37,618 nt of DNA from a virus: positions 1 through 37,618 of the IMG/VR virus record IMGVR_UViG_3300046458_000053; one strand, written 5' to 3'. Position 1 is the first letter of the stretch; each line of letters starts with the position of its first letter. Made by a program: the position numbers and the translations under genes. Of this stretch, positions 37,371-37,618 are shown in pieces. Under the pieces are notes generated by a model, which worked only from the letters and a program-made list of their open reading frames with translations, ran no database searches and was not told where the DNA came from.

Positions 37371-37618
37371 AAGGGCGAGGCTCCTGAGTCGGGCCACCCG
37401 TTACGTGATTGTTTGTATAAGGGTGGCAACTGTGTGGCGGTTAGCGAACCGGCCTTAGAGCAAGCAATCACCGGCAGACCCGAAGGTCTCCGACACACAG
37501 TCACCATAAAACATGCTTCAGGCGTGATCGGCCCAATGCAGACAGTGGATGCTTGCTCAAGATTCGGATCGCTAAATCCGGTCGCTGATTTTGCAGCGAC
37601 GGCGCACCATAAATCGCC
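37371..37618. other. Intergenic end of window with hairpin
   Basis: No gene seen. One perfect hairpin, GTCGCTG-ATTTTG-CAGCGAC (37581-37600), lies near the end. It has no T tract after it. It may be part of a regulatory region of a gene outside the window. Confidence 0.3.

Noticed and set aside
1-37618. CRISPR array, insertion sequences or DNA invertase switch
   Set aside because: I saw no regularly spaced repeats, no transposase gene and no invertase gene or inverted repeats flanking the fibre gene.

Overview
This window is a Pseudomonas chromosome segment (fluorescens/putida-type content) carrying one apparently complete P2-like myophage prophage of about 34.5 kb in a tRNA-Gly(CCC) gene. 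The host side is recognisable from phaG on the left, a close match to the P. putida acyl-ACP/CoA enzyme as recalled, and from an SDR oxidoreductase and a BRO-N-type protein on the right. The prophage is bounded by a perfect 47-bp direct repeat: 1219-1265 inside the intact tRNA and 35693-35739 as a detached 3' tRNA fragment.

Layout from left to right: phaG; tRNA-Gly/attL; a gene-poor left arm (1266-2413) with integrase-arm-like repeats, a cluster of TGTAACCTTT-like repeats and a candidate cos site similar to that of P2; an AT-rich cargo block with an OLD/PARIS-like ATPase gene plus a TOPRIM (DUF3226-like) gene, then a convergent DUF2971 gene. Next comes a long minus-strand late operon (5509-23725) that reads, in transcription order, head genes O-N-M-L, tail completion R and S, a DUF2586 sheath, a DUF2597 tube, a DksA-type zinc finger, holin, SAR-type endolysin, Rz with nested Rz1, a frameshifted E/E' chaperone, the tape measure, DUF2590, J, I, a tail fibre with a predicted beta-propeller, a DUF4376 protein, two poorly characterised baseplate-type proteins, a hub protein and a spike. 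Terminase P and portal Q are transcribed divergently on the plus strand, as in P2, followed by an Ogr/Delta activator.

The control and replication region (27140-34331) holds a short C-type repressor facing a Cro-like protein across a switch with tandem 10-bp repeats, a CII/YmfL-type regulator, a 900-aa primase-helicase, a train of small proteins with start/stop overlaps, an HNH endonuclease and an AlpA-type excisionase candidate. The integrase faces them from the attR side across a shared hairpin.

Functionally, repressor, Cro and CII set lysis or lysogeny, the primase-helicase starts replication, Ogr turns on the late genes, and integrase with AlpA moves the element in and out of the tRNA. 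The best candidate for a little-described system is the ATPase-TOPRIM pair at 2414-4141. It is AT-rich, unrelated to virion functions, and sits between cos and the tail operon, the place where phiCTX carries its toxin gene and comparable to the P2 end region that carries old and tin. Other points of interest are the A AAA AAG frameshift signal, the propeller fibre, the 194-bp terminase/portal overlap and an att-arm-like motif outside attR that hints at an older integration event.
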